Source: Phenylobacterium immobile (ATCC 35973) (GTDB lineage Bacteria > Pseudomonadota > Alphaproteobacteria > Caulobacterales > Caulobacteraceae). Taken from it: DNA of 64,000 nt. The translations under genes and the position numbers were made by a program. Shown here one piece after another: positions 43,681 to 51,460 of this stretch. The notes under the pieces were generated by a model. That model worked only from the letters and a program-made list of their open reading frames with translations, ran no database searches and was not told the origin of the DNA. The stretch's first letter is position 1; each line of letters starts with the position of its first letter. The stretch is taken from positions 2,321,001 through 2,385,000 of the forward strand of contig NZ_CVJQ01000001.1 in the NCBI RefSeq assembly GCF_001375595.1, read 5' to 3'.

Positions 43681-43947
43681 ATGGCATCGATCCGAAAACA
43701 GAAATCCGGCGCCTGGCGCGTGTAGGTCCGCCGCAAGGGACGAACCGTCAGCGAGACGTTCGTTCGCTACGACGACGCCAAGAAATGGGGCGTCGACGCC
43801 GAGCGACAAATCGACCGCGGCGAGACCCCGACTCTTTCCAAGGTCGGCAAGCTACAGACGTTCGGCGATCTGATCGATCTGCACATCGACGACATGAGGG
43901 AAGTTGGCAAGCCGCCCGGGCGCTCAAAGGACGCCGCGCCGCCATGC
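43681..43947 (+). pseudogene. Second integrase remnant (N-terminal part)
   Basis: Frame from ATG 43681: MASIRKQKSGAWRV, an in-frame TAG, then VRRKGRTVSETFVRYDDAKK, WGVDAERQIDRGETPTLSKV and FGDLIDLHIDDMREVGKPPG, breaking off after RSKDAA. It closely parallels the remnant at 40879-41551 (DAERQIDRGE, GDLIDLHI, PGRSKDAA shared). The rest of the integrase is deleted. Two related dead integrases in one place indicate repeated use of this site. Confidence 0.85.
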
Positions 43948-44027
43948 TGAGGGCCGGCGGTCGCCGCATTGATGGAGATCATGTCGGCCTTCGCTTCCTC
44001 AGCCAGGTTGGCCATCTTGAACCGAGG

Positions 44028-44432
44028 TCAGCCCTTTCGTTTGATGACACCCTCGAGCTTCGTCGCCCGGGCTACGGTGTTGGAGATCGTGCCGTACTTG
44101 CGGACGTTGGTGTGCAGCAACTCCAGGCGCTGATCGCTTTCATCGGTGTCGACCGTGATCTCGTAATCGATCGAGATCATCATCGGGGGCGCGTCCTGGC
44201 GCACGCCGTGCAGCCGGACGTCAACTCCGCGCAAGTCGAACTGCAGCATCGGCGTCACCCGCTCGATGCCCTTGATCATGCAGGCCGCGATAGAGGCCAA
44301 GAACAGCTCGGCGGGATTGAAGGCGTCGGCTCGGCCATTCACGTCCGTATCCAGGGTGATCTCGGCCGCCTTGCACGCGGCGAGGCTTCCATGCCGGTCC
44401 TGCCTGTGCGCGGAAATTCGGTACTCAAGCAT
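44028..44432 (-). CDS. OsmC-family protein
   Basis: 134 residues from ATG 44432 (MLEYRISAHRQDRHGSLAAC). Features: ADAFNPAELFLASIAACMIK with the conserved Glu and Cys of the peroxidase site, and ISIDYEITVDTDESDQRLEL. The other cysteine position of Ohr/OsmC is less clear, so peroxidase activity is uncertain. Lies just beyond the mobile remnants; the upstream frame extension is not credible. Confidence 0.85.
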   Translation of the reverse strand: MLEYRISAHRQDRHGSLAACKAAEITLDTDVNGRADAFNPAELFLASIAACMIKGIERVTPMLQFDLRGVDVRLHGVRQDAPPMMISIDYEITVDTDESDQRLELLHTNVRKYGTISNTVARATKLEGVIKRKG

Positions 44433-44537
44433 CAGGGACCTCAAGCTGTCAGGGAATGAAAGATTGGCGGCTCGTGCGTCGATTTCTCGCCGAGAGCCTT
44501 TGGCCAACGAGCTGAGCGCCGCCAAAGCTCGGTGAGG

Positions 44538-44906
44538 CTAAGGGACCGTCTCGAAGGTCCGAAGGTAGTTAGCGAGCGCCACCACCTCATCCTCCCTGAG
44601 GGGGAAGGCGGGCATGCGCGGGTGAACCAGGCGCTTGCCCGCCTGCAGCGGATGGGGTCGATCCTTGATCATCCCCTTCTCCAGGAGCTCGGCGAGCCCT
44701 CCTGCGCCATAACGATCTTTGAGGCTCGCAAAGGGCGGCGCGTCCCCCAGGGGACTTTCGCCGTCGGCGATGTGGTGACAGGTCGCGCAATAGCGTTGGG
44801 CGACGGCGCGGCCGGCAGAGACGTCCTGGGCCATCGCCATCCCGCTCATCGCCAGGGCGCCTAGCGCCGAAAGGACAGCGGCCAGCCCTATAGTTGTTGT
44901 CATCAT
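44538..44906 (-). CDS. Class I c-type cytochrome
   Basis: 122 residues from ATG 44906 (MMTTTIGLAAVLSALGALAM) with a signal peptide ending near MAMAQ. Heme-binding CATCH follows in RYCATCHHIADG, and MPAFPLREDEVVALANYL supplies the distal Met. A soluble periplasmic electron carrier. Divergent from the universal stress gene; the FNR-type box at 45032 lies in the shared 230-base space, so both could respond to oxygen. Confidence 0.92.
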   Translation of the reverse strand: MMTTTIGLAAVLSALGALAMSGMAMAQDVSAGRAVAQRYCATCHHIADGESPLGDAPPFASLKDRYGAGGLAELLEKGMIKDRPHPLQAGKRLVHPRMPAFPLREDEVVALANYLRTFETVP

Positions 44907-45031
44907 CAGGCCTCTCGTCGCGATGCTAAATAGACACTTGGAGCTACTGGAAGAATTCCACGAGCTGGCGCCCCGCTTTGCGGAGAGCAGTACAACGAGA
45001 CCACAATTTGCCACGTGGAGGCGCTCGGTCG

Positions 45032-45045
45032 TTGATCTCTATCAA
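45032..45045. promoter_or_regulatory. FNR/FixK-type box
   Basis: TTGATCTCTATCAA, a perfect TTGAT-N4-ATCAA palindrome, 93 bases before the start of the universal stress gene at 45138. Confidence 0.85.
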
Positions 45046-45137
45046 CGCTGGCCGGGGCCATTGCGATACGCATGGACAGGGTGCGCGATCCCTTCACGCA
45101 ATGTCGCGCCTGACGAACGGCCAGAGAGGAAGAACCC

Positions 45138-45575
45138 ATGTATCAGCATATTCTTATCTCCACCGATGGTTCGGAGGTCGCCCAGAAAGGCGTCGATCAC
45201 GGGCTCACAATCGCCAAGGCGCTCGGCGCACAGGTGACCATTGTCACCGCGACTGAGTCGCTTCCGGCTTACGGCTTCGATGCCGGTTTCGACGCCATGA
45301 CCTATGCCGACTACGGCGCCGACCAGAAGGAAGCGGCTGAAAAAGTGCTCGCCAGCGCAAAGGAGGCCGCGGATCGCCTCGGAGTTCCGGTCGAAACGGT
45401 CCTCCTTGAGGATGCCGTTCCCGCTGAAGCGATCATCGATACCGCCAAGGCGCGCAACTGCAGCCTGATCGCCATGGCCTCGCACGGCCGGCGCGGGCTC
45501 GGGCGTTTGCTTCTCGGCAGCGTCACCTCCGAAGTTCTCGCGCGCAGTCCCGTTCCAGTGCTCGTCGTTCGCTGA
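45138..45575 (+). CDS. Universal stress protein, single domain
   Basis: 145 residues. UspA fold: MYQHILISTDGSEVAQKGVD, then the ATP-binding motif near the end, MASHGRRGLGRLLLGSVTSE (G-2x-G-9x-G-S type), and SPVPVLVVR. AGAGAGGAAG precedes the ATG. A perfect FNR box upstream implies induction under low oxygen, as known for usp genes of other anaerobic regulons. Immediately downstream are remnants of pta and ackA, which may once have been co-transcribed with it. Confidence 0.93.
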   Translation: MYQHILISTDGSEVAQKGVDHGLTIAKALGAQVTIVTATESLPAYGFDAGFDAMTYADYGADQKEAAEKVLASAKEAADRLGVPVETVLLEDAVPAEAIIDTAKARNCSLIAMASHGRRGLGRLLLGSVTSEVLARSPVPVLVVR

Positions 45576-45645
45576 CCTGTCGATCACCATCGCTTCCAGG
45601 CGGGGATCAATACGCCCCGGACGAGCCCCGCCCACGCGCCGCCAG

Positions 45646-45880
45646 ATGGTCAGCACGAGCATGTCTTCGCCCAGTGAATCCTCCGTCAGAATAGAGCCGC
45701 CTGCCGCCACGGGGACGCAACTTCTGCGCCTCATGCCAATGGCGGAAGCGCACTTGCCGCTGCCGACCGCGGTCGTTCACCCTGTTGACGCGCTGCCCCT
45801 CACGGGCGCGCTCGAGGCGGCCCGGCGCGGGCTTATCGAACCCATTCTGATCGGGCCGCGTCGGAGAGAACGCCGCGGCG
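45646..45880 (+). pseudogene. Phosphate acetyltransferase N-terminal remnant
   Basis: From ATG 45646 or 45661: TGTQLLRLMPMAEAHLPLPT, then AVVHPVDALPLTGALEAARR and GLIEPILIGPR, which match the start of the PTA/PTB catalytic domain. After ILIGPRRRE the frame loses similarity. About 70 residues of a 300-residue domain survive. Together with the ackA remnant this marks a deleted pta-ackA acetate fermentation unit. Confidence 0.7.
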
Positions 45881-45914
45881 ATCCACGTCAGGATTGCGGA
45901 GCGATGCGCCTGGC

Positions 45915-46126
45915 TGGGAGTGCGATTAGACCTCGGCGCCAACGGATCCGGGGCACGTCAAATCAGCCACCCCGACAGCGCCGTTAAAGCCCTGGTGATC
46001 CCAACCAACGAACAATGGCTGATCGCGCGCGGGGCGCCGGGCCTGGCGGGGCAGTGGGCGCCCGAGACGAAAGCGAGGGACGATGTGATCACGCCGCCCT
46101 CGCTCGCCCCAAATCCTTCCCACTGA
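45915..46126 (+). pseudogene. Acetate kinase C-terminal remnant
   Basis: In another frame, GVRLDLGANGSGARQISHPD then SAVKALVIPTNEQWLIARGA correspond to the last 40 residues of acetate kinase (G-x-LD--N--G-----S---S----VIPT-EE--IA). The N-terminal nine-tenths are gone, directly joined to the pta remnant, which points to one deletion between the two genes. Confidence 0.7.
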
Positions 46127-46151
46127 CTGGCCGTCAAAGCTCGACGAAATC

Positions 46152-46460
46152 CTAAGCGAGCTTTTTGCGGGCGACGCCAAGCACCGTGATGAGCGCGGCC
46201 GCCGCTGACAGAGCCGCCGCCGCTGTGGCGATCGGGTGCGCTTTGGCTTCGTCTGCCGCCTGCTGCGCGACGAGCCTGGCTTGGACGGGCGTCCTTTCGA
46301 CGAGGTCGTGCGCGGCTTTTCGCAGAGCCAGGGCCGCGTCAGCGACCGCGTGTTCGGCGTCATCGCTCAGATTGTCCGCCGCGGCGCGGAGGGTCTTGGC
46401 GATCTCTTCGATCGCGTCCTGTACGTCGTCTTTGACTTCGCGTGTAAGCGACTTGGACAT
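46152..46460 (-). CDS. DUF883/ElaB-YqjD-like membrane-anchored protein
   Basis: 102 residues: an amphipathic helical N-terminus (DVQDAIEEIAKTLRAAADNL), Ala/Asp-rich helices, and a C-terminal hydrophobic anchor (IATAAAALSAAAALITVLGV) with a KK end. The layout is that of ElaB/YqjD-type proteins, which in E. coli are stress-induced and bind ribosomes at the membrane. Divergent from the small gene at 46643, with the FNR box at 46580 between them. Confidence 0.75.
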   Translation of the reverse strand: MSKSLTREVKDDVQDAIEEIAKTLRAAADNLSDDAEHAVADAALALRKAAHDLVERTPVQARLVAQQAADEAKAHPIATAAAALSAAAALITVLGVARKKLA

Positions 46461-46579
46461 CGACTTCTCCTCGGATGTGAGAGGTCTTCATCGCCTGCCG
46501 TGGCGGGCTGCGCCTTGATGCCTATCAACTTCGGCCCGCTCAGAATGGAGCGCTCGCCCGAGATCCACGGTTGAGCCTC

Positions 46580-46593
46580 TTGACCAGGGTCAA
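46580..46593. promoter_or_regulatory. FNR/FixK-type box
   Basis: TTGACCAGGGTCAA, a perfect TTGAC-N4-GTCAA palindrome, 50 bases before the start at 46643 and 120 bases from the divergent start at 46460. Confidence 0.82.
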
Positions 46594-46642
46594 GGGCGAA
46601 CGCCGGCGGGCTGGCAATATGGACCTCTCATTGGAGGTTTGC

Positions 46643-46900
46643 ATGTCTATGGATCCCGCCCCCGCACCGTCCCGCCCCAACGGTGGCGAAGGCTTTGTAG
46701 GCGAAGCAACCAGCGTTTGGACCTGCGCCTATGAAGCGTGGTCTGACTATCTTGGGCGCCTGTCGACGGCCGGCAGTCCGCTTGCGCTGTTCGCGGCTGG
46801 TGCGCAGCTGATGAATGACAGTCTCCAGATCAGCGGACGCGCAACGGCGAAGAGTCTTCAGGATGCGGGTTTGGCGAGCCCACTTCTGAACGACGCCTAA
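46643..46900 (+). CDS. Small hypothetical protein, FNR-box controlled
   Basis: 85 residues from ATG 46643 (MSMDPAPAPSRPNGGEGFVG), with GGAGG five bases ahead. The C-terminal half is helical (AYEAWSDYLGRLSTAGSPLA; AGAQLMNDSLQISGRATAKS), somewhat like phasins or small stress proteins, but no family is assigned. The polymerase-X-like gene starts four bases after its stop, so both should share the FNR-type promoter. Confidence 0.65.
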   Translation: MSMDPAPAPSRPNGGEGFVGEATSVWTCAYEAWSDYLGRLSTAGSPLALFAAGAQLMNDSLQISGRATAKSLQDAGLASPLLNDA

Positions 46901-46904
46901 TTCG

Positions 46905-47921
46905 ATGCCGGACACGCCGGTTCCAGGGGTTGCAGCCATCGCGCCGGCGAATGCCGCCGTGGCGTCGCGTTTCCGCCGCTTGGCCGAACTTCTGGAGCTC
47001 GAAGGCGACAACCCTTTCCGGGTACAAGCCTACCGGCGGGCCGCAACCGCGGTCGCAGGCCTTTCGGAAGACGTGCTGCAGATCGTCTCGCAACCCGACG
47101 GTCTGGAGCGCCTCGACGCCCTGCCGGGCGTAGGCGAGGACTTGGCGGCGAAGATCGCCGAAGTTTGCCAAACTGGCCGGCTTGGATTGCTGGACGCCGT
47201 CCAGGCGCGCCTCCCGTCTTCCCTCGTGGCCCTTTCCGCGCTGCCCGGCCTGGGCCCAGACCGCATTCGGCGACTGCACCGGGAACTGGGCGTTCAATCC
47301 TGCGAGGATCTACGAGGCGCCGTCGAGGCTGGCCGGCTGCGCAGTCTTCCGGGCTTTGGGGCCGCGCTGGAGCGAAGGCTAGCCAGGGCTTTATCTCGCG
47401 CCCCGCTTCAACGGACGCCACGGCTTGAGGCCCAACCGGTCGCCGAGGCCCTCCGCCAATCTCTCCTCGCCGTCCCCGGCGTTGAGCGCGCGGACGTTGC
47501 GGGTAGCCTGCGCCGAGGTCGGTCCGATGTGGGCGACATCGATCTGGTCGCCGCGGCGTCGGGGGCGAACGTGACGGTGGCGTTCTCGGCCTTACCTCAA
47601 GTCGAGGAAGTCCTGTCCCGCGGTCCATCTCGCGCCACGGTGCGCCTCATCGGCGGTCTGCAGGCCGACCTGCTCGTCGCGCCGCCGGAAAGCTACGGCG
47701 CCGCCCTGCTCCACTTCACCGGCTCTAAAGCGCACAATATCGCCTTGCGTCGCCTGGCGCGGCGGCAGGGCCTGAAACTGAACGAATGGGGACTCTTCAA
47801 GGCCGAGCAGCGCATTGCTGGCAAGACGGAGGCGGACGTTTATGGCGCGCTCGGATTGACAGAACCGCCACCCTGGCAGCGCGAAACCGGCTCGCTCCCG
47901 CCTCCTCTCCCGACGCCTTGA
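46905..47921 (+). CDS. Family X DNA polymerase core lacking the PHP domain
   Basis: 338 residues. N-terminal 8-kDa-like domain (RFRRLAELLELEGDNPFRVQ; AYRRAATAVAGL), two helix-hairpin-helix motifs (LDALPGVGEDLAAKIAEV; LSALPGLGPDRIRRLHRELG), then the polymerase palm GSLRRGRSDVGDIDLVAAAS with GDIDL and the third carboxylate in GGLQADLLVAP, and HFTGSKAHNIALRRLARRQG. Bacterial PolX is usually about 570 residues with a C-terminal PHP exonuclease; here the protein ends after the polymerase thumb. A repair polymerase without its proofreading module is implied. Confidence 0.88.
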   Translation: MPDTPVPGVAAIAPANAAVASRFRRLAELLELEGDNPFRVQAYRRAATAVAGLSEDVLQIVSQPDGLERLDALPGVGEDLAAKIAEVCQTGRLGLLDAVQARLPSSLVALSALPGLGPDRIRRLHRELGVQSCEDLRGAVEAGRLRSLPGFGAALERRLARALSRAPLQRTPRLEAQPVAEALRQSLLAVPGVERADVAGSLRRGRSDVGDIDLVAAASGANVTVAFSALPQVEEVLSRGPSRATVRLIGGLQADLLVAPPESYGAALLHFTGSKAHNIALRRLARRQGLKLNEWGLFKAEQRIAGKTEADVYGALGLTEPPPWQRETGSLPPPLPTP

Positions 47922-47970
47922 GCATCCATGCCGCTGGTGCAGACGCCGCGAGATTTAGCGCTGCAGAACT

Positions 47971-48423
47971 CTAACAGGTCACCAACTCGGTGTGGCCAAA
48001 GCCCTTCGAGTAGTCGAGCACTGAGATGACGATCGGCTCCACGCGGAAAATCCGGACGTCGTCGGGCTTGGGAAGAGGGAGCTCCGGGCCTGCCTGTTGC
48101 GGATAGCGCGCCAGCAGCAGCGCGAGGGCTTTCTCGCCCTCGGCGCGCTCAGTGACCACCTCGGCCCGCCCGGCCATGGAGAGCCCCTTGATCTCCATCA
48201 CCTGCGGCGTGTCGTGGTCGATCGTGAGTGAGACCCTGTTGTCCCGCGCCAGGTTCGACGCCTTCTGACTGTCGAGGCCGCATAGAAAATAGAGGGCGAG
48301 GTCGTCGTTCGCGTAGCCGACGGTGGTTACCTGCGGCCATCCATCGCCGCGAAGCGTCGCGATGGACATGATCCTATGCTCTTGGATCAACGACAGGATC
48401 TGAGCTCTGATTTCTGGGGTCAT
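47971..48423 (-). CDS. Pyridoxamine 5'-phosphate oxidase-family protein
   Basis: 150 residues of the FMN-binding split-barrel fold: RIMSIATLRGDGWPQVTTVG, then YANDDLALYFLCGLDSQKAS and NRVSLTIDHDTPQVMEIKGL. Such small members usually reduce F420 or FMN-linked substrates or bind heme; the substrate here is not assignable. ATG 48423 overlaps the stop of the upstream lipoprotein frame (ATGA), giving a likely operon with it and the nitroreductase. Confidence 0.87.
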   Translation of the reverse strand: MTPEIRAQILSLIQEHRIMSIATLRGDGWPQVTTVGYANDDLALYFLCGLDSQKASNLARDNRVSLTIDHDTPQVMEIKGLSMAGRAEVVTERAEGEKALALLLARYPQQAGPELPLPKPDDVRIFRVEPIVISVLDYSKGFGHTELVTC

Positions 48424-48620
48424 TGTCCGCCTCCTGGGGCGCGCGGTTGGCTAGGTGCGTTAGGGTCCTGGCCGAGCCCCATGCGGCCAGCGGGTCCCGA
48501 TCCCTGCGCGCCCGCTGCAGCGGAGAGGCTCTGCTCTTGGAACGGCTGTCGCGGTGGAATTGGCCTCTTGCACCCCGCCAGCGGAATGCTCGCCAGCAAA
48601 GCGGCGGCGATCACGCGCAC
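48420..48620 (-). CDS. Small predicted lipoprotein
   Basis: 66 residues if started at GTG 48620: VRVIAAALLASIPLAGCKR is a lipoprotein signal with lipobox LAGC. The mature part is short and Pro/Gly/Gln-rich (PIPPRQPFQEQSLSAAAGAQ). There is no strong ribosome-binding site, but the frame ends in an ATGA overlap with the following gene and starts 45 bases after the nitroreductase stop. Function unknown. Confidence 0.45.
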   Translation of the reverse strand: MRVIAAALLASIPLAGCKRPIPPRQPFQEQSLSAAAGAQGSGPAGRMGLGQDPNAPSQPRAPGGGQ

Positions 48621-48664
48621 CAGGGGAGAAGGCCGCCCGGGGACGCCCGAGGGCTTGTGGGGCG

Positions 48665-49240
48665 TCACGACGCCGCTCTCAGACTCACGAAGCCGATTTC
48701 CGGAGCTTTGCGCGGAGGCGGGTCTCCTGCCACTTTCGGGCGACCGATCAGGATGGGGGCCACGGGGCGAAAGGCCTCGGGAACACCCAATTCGGCTTTG
48801 CCGGCAGGCGAATTCAACCAGGCTTCGGCGAAACCGATCCAGCATGTCCCAAGCCCCCGCGCCCAGGCCGCCAGCATCAAGGTCTGGGCCGCAAGACAGC
48901 AGTCCTTGGCCGCCATCTCGTCGGCCTCGCTCGCGCAGATGATGATCAGCGCGGGAGCGTTGTAGAAGATGTTGAACTCCTGTTGTTCGAGCATGCCGCG
49001 AACTGCAGCGATTTCTGGACGATGCTCTGCCTCAGCCAACATCAGCGCTTTGGCCTCGGCCGAGCAACGCGCGAGCGTGTTGCGCCCCTCGATCACGAAG
49101 AAGCGCCAAGGCTGTCGGTTCATGCCGCTGGGGGCCCAGATCGCATCACCGATCACGGCCTCGATCAGCTGCCGGTCGAGCGGCGCGTCGAGGTAGTCGC
49201 GGACAGCGCGACGGTGATGGATCGCTTCCAAAACATCCAT
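48665..49240 (-). CDS. Nitroreductase-family protein
   Basis: 191 residues from ATG 49240 (MDVLEAIHHRRAVRDYLDAP). FMN-binding features: RRAVRDY near the N-terminus, IWAPSGMNRQPWRFFVIEGR, and in the C-terminal half ARGLGTCWIGFAEAWL with PIAPILIGRPK-like PVAPILIGRPK. NAD(P)H-dependent reduction of quinones or nitro-compounds is the family activity. In a minus-strand group with the lipoprotein and PPOX-like genes. Confidence 0.9.
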   Translation of the reverse strand: MDVLEAIHHRRAVRDYLDAPLDRQLIEAVIGDAIWAPSGMNRQPWRFFVIEGRNTLARCSAEAKALMLAEAEHRPEIAAVRGMLEQQEFNIFYNAPALIIICASEADEMAAKDCCLAAQTLMLAAWARGLGTCWIGFAEAWLNSPAGKAELGVPEAFRPVAPILIGRPKVAGDPPPRKAPEIGFVSLRAAS

Positions 49241-49330
49241 GGCGGCCGCCTCTGATCGGCAGTGAGAAAGCGGGGCGCTCCGCGCCGCGAGCCCGGAGCA
49301 CTCCCTCCAGTCCAACCTCGGGGGAGAGGC

Positions 49331-49801
49331 CTACTTCGCCGACTGGATCTTGATGGACTTGGCGGTGGCGCTGCCGTCTTTCGGCGCAACGACCTTCAGC
49401 ACGCCATTCAACATCGTCGCCTGAATCTTGTCGGCGTCGACGCTGCGCGGCAGCGGGATGGAACGCGAGAAGGCGCCGTAGGAGCGCTCGGACACGCGAA
49501 GATCGCCGTCCTCGGTTTCCTTTTCCGACTTCTTCTCGCCGCTGATCGTCAGAACATCATCATCGACATCGATCTTGATGTCTTCCTGAGCGATGCCGGG
49601 CAGTTCGACCGTCACCTCGATGGCCTTCTTGGTGTCACGCACCTCGATGCGCGGCAGCATCTCGATTTCGGTGAAGGCGTTCCAGCCGCTGGAAAGCTCA
49701 TCGAACAGGCGATTGAACTCGCGCTGCACCGGCAGGAACGCCGAGGTGGCCGAGCGCTGCAGGGCCGGAAGGAATTGCTTGGTGGCGGGGTGGGTGGTCA
49801 T
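49331..49801 (-). CDS. Small heat shock protein Hsp20
   Basis: 156 residues with an alpha-crystallin domain: EIEMLPRIEVRDTKKAIEVT, VELPGIAQEDIKIDVDDDVL, TISGEKKSEKETEDGDLRVS and ERSYGAFSRSIPLPRSVDAD, then the A-x-x-x-NGVLKVVAPK segment. An ATP-independent chaperone holding unfolded proteins. An FNR-like box (49870-49883) lies 69 bases before its start, so low oxygen rather than only heat may drive it. Confidence 0.95.
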   Translation of the reverse strand: MTTHPATKQFLPALQRSATSAFLPVQREFNRLFDELSSGWNAFTEIEMLPRIEVRDTKKAIEVTVELPGIAQEDIKIDVDDDVLTISGEKKSEKETEDGDLRVSERSYGAFSRSIPLPRSVDADKIQATMLNGVLKVVAPKDGSATAKSIKIQSAK

Positions 49802-49869
49802 GGGGGTGCTCCGGGGGCTCTTGGGGAAAACTGACAGCTCCTTTCGAGCCCAGAAATCGCCGCCGATCC

Positions 49870-49883
49870 TTGACCACGCTCAA
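49870..49883. promoter_or_regulatory. FNR/FixK-like box
   Basis: TTGACCACGCTCAA: TTGAC-N4-CTCAA, one change from the palindrome, 69 bases upstream of the Hsp20 start on the minus strand. Confidence 0.65.
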
Positions 49884-49949
49884 GATGGCGACCTCTTTTC
49901 ACCGGATGAACGCCCCCGTCTCGCGCTCCTGAAGCGTGAGACCTTTGGC

Positions 49950-50969
49950 TTAACCTGGAGGCCCTGAAGAAGGGCCGTTCATCGCCAACACTGCCGCGCC
50001 GGCAAAGGCCCCACGGCGAAGATCATCAAGCGCTCGGTTGGCCTCCAGCAGCGGGTAGATCGTGACGTGTGGTCGGACTCCGGCCCTGGCGGCGCGTGGC
50101 AAGTATTCAGTGGCGTCGGCGCGGGTCAGGTTGGCGACTGAGACGAGCCGCCGCTCCTCCCAAAGATCCGCGTAGGGAAAGCTCGGAATGTCACTCATGT
50201 GGATTCCGCCGCACACCACCGTCCCGCCCTTGCGCACCGCGCGCAGAGCCAGCGGCACAAGATCGCCGACCGGGGCGAACAGGATGGCGGCGTCCAGCGG
50301 TTCGGGCGGAGTTTCCTGCGATGCGCCAGCCCAAATGCAACCCAACTCGCGCGCGAGATCCTGCGCCAAGCCGTCTCCACTTTGCGTGAAGGCATAGACA
50401 TCTTGGCCTTCCGCGATCGCCAGCTGGGCCAGGAGGTGCGCCGCCGCGCCAAAGCCATAGAGCCCCAGACGCTGCACCGGCCGGACCTCGCAGGCCTTGC
50501 GCCAGGCGCGGTATCCGATGAGCCCCGCGCAGAGTAACGGTGCGGCCTCCACGTCGCTCAGACCCGCCGGCAGGGGAATGCAGAACCTGGAGTCGGCGAC
50601 CGCCAGTTCGGCGTAGCCGCCATCACGGGTCCAGCCGGTGAACTCGGGACTATCACAGAGGTTCTCAGCGCCTTCGAGGCAGTAGCGGCACCGGCCGCAG
50701 GTCCGGCCAAGCCAAGGCACGCCCACCCGGTCGCCGACGGCCATGCCGGCGACCCCTGGCCCGAGCGCTTCGACGATCCCGACGATTTCATGTCCCGGGA
50801 TGATCACGGCCTTCGCCGGCCGCAGGTCGCCATCAACAACGTGAAGGTCTGTTCGGCAGACGCCGCAGGCGCGCACGCGCAGCAGAACCTCGCCCACGCC
50901 TGGTTCCGGAACCGCGAGGGTCACGGCCTGGAGCCGACCGTCGGTTCCCGTCGTGGTCATAGCTAACAT
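49950..50969 (-). CDS. Zinc-dependent alcohol dehydrogenase
   Basis: 339 residues of the medium-chain dehydrogenase family. Catalytic zinc region RACGVCRTDLHVVDGDLRPA and PGHEIVGIVEALGPGVAGMA; structural zinc cysteines CGRCRYCLEGAENLC; Rossmann region GLYGFGAAAHLLAQLAIAEG. The coenzyme loop GFGAAAH is as in AdhA-type enzymes. It starts 13 bases after the host-attachment-like gene, so it is the third gene of the operon behind the FNR box at 51947. Regeneration of NAD+ under low oxygen is a sensible role (inference). Confidence 0.92.
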   Translation of the reverse strand: MLAMTTTGTDGRLQAVTLAVPEPGVGEVLLRVRACGVCRTDLHVVDGDLRPAKAVIIPGHEIVGIVEALGPGVAGMAVGDRVGVPWLGRTCGRCRYCLEGAENLCDSPEFTGWTRDGGYAELAVADSRFCIPLPAGLSDVEAAPLLCAGLIGYRAWRKACEVRPVQRLGLYGFGAAAHLLAQLAIAEGQDVYAFTQSGDGLAQDLARELGCIWAGASQETPPEPLDAAILFAPVGDLVPLALRAVRKGGTVVCGGIHMSDIPSFPYADLWEERRLVSVANLTRADATEYLPRAARAGVRPHVTIYPLLEANRALDDLRRGAFAGAAVLAMNGPSSGPPG

Positions 50970-50982
50970 GCGGGCGGGGCTC

Positions 50983-51444
50983 TCAATGCATCGACCGGAG
51001 CCCGAAGGATGGTTCGGTCAGCCATTCCCGAAGTTCGTGATCCGGTATCTTCGTCAAATCCTTGCCCAAGGCGCCGGCGACCGGCGCCCGATTGGCGATC
51101 TGGCTACGGAGCGGGCCGGCCAGGCGGCGCGGCGACACTAGGAACACCCCTTCGAAGTCACCTCTCGCGCACAGGTGCGTGGCTCGCTCGGCCACCTCGA
51201 CCATGAAAGCCTCCTTGGCGGCCCGGAGATCATCTTCCCTGCCGAGCTTGTGGCGATCAGGCGACAGCCGCTCGAAGCTACGCCCTGCCTGAGCGCCGCG
51301 TTGTTTGGCGCGCACCTTTAGGAGGGCGTGCGAGTGGTCGAGGGTGTCCACCGTGACGAAGTCTCTCTTGGCTGCGCGACGCTCAACGAAGCGTGCGCGA
51401 CCGCCATCGGTCAGGACGAAGAGAAGCTTGCGCAATCTGGACAT
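50983..51444 (-). CDS. Host-attachment-family protein
   Basis: 153 residues from ATG 51444 (MSRLRKLLFVLTDGGRARFV). It shows the pattern of the host-attachment (AtsE-like, eRF1-related) family: a first strand VLTDGGRARFVE, a charged central region (RAKQRGAQAGRSFERLSPDR; AKEAFMVEVAERATHLCARG), and LVSPRRLAGPLRSQ. Despite the family name, a role in attachment is not shown for most members. It overlaps nothing but follows the DUF2267 gene by 16 bases. Confidence 0.82.
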   Translation of the reverse strand: MSRLRKLLFVLTDGGRARFVERRAAKRDFVTVDTLDHSHALLKVRAKQRGAQAGRSFERLSPDRHKLGREDDLRAAKEAFMVEVAERATHLCARGDFEGVFLVSPRRLAGPLRSQIANRAPVAGALGKDLTKIPDHELREWLTEPSFGLRSMH

Positions 51445-51460
51445 GATGGCCTCGTGAAGC

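Noticed and set aside
43948-44027. Minus-strand fragment reading NLAEEAKADMISINAAT
   Set aside because: Only about 25 residues, no family recognised, and it overlaps the second integrase remnant's end.
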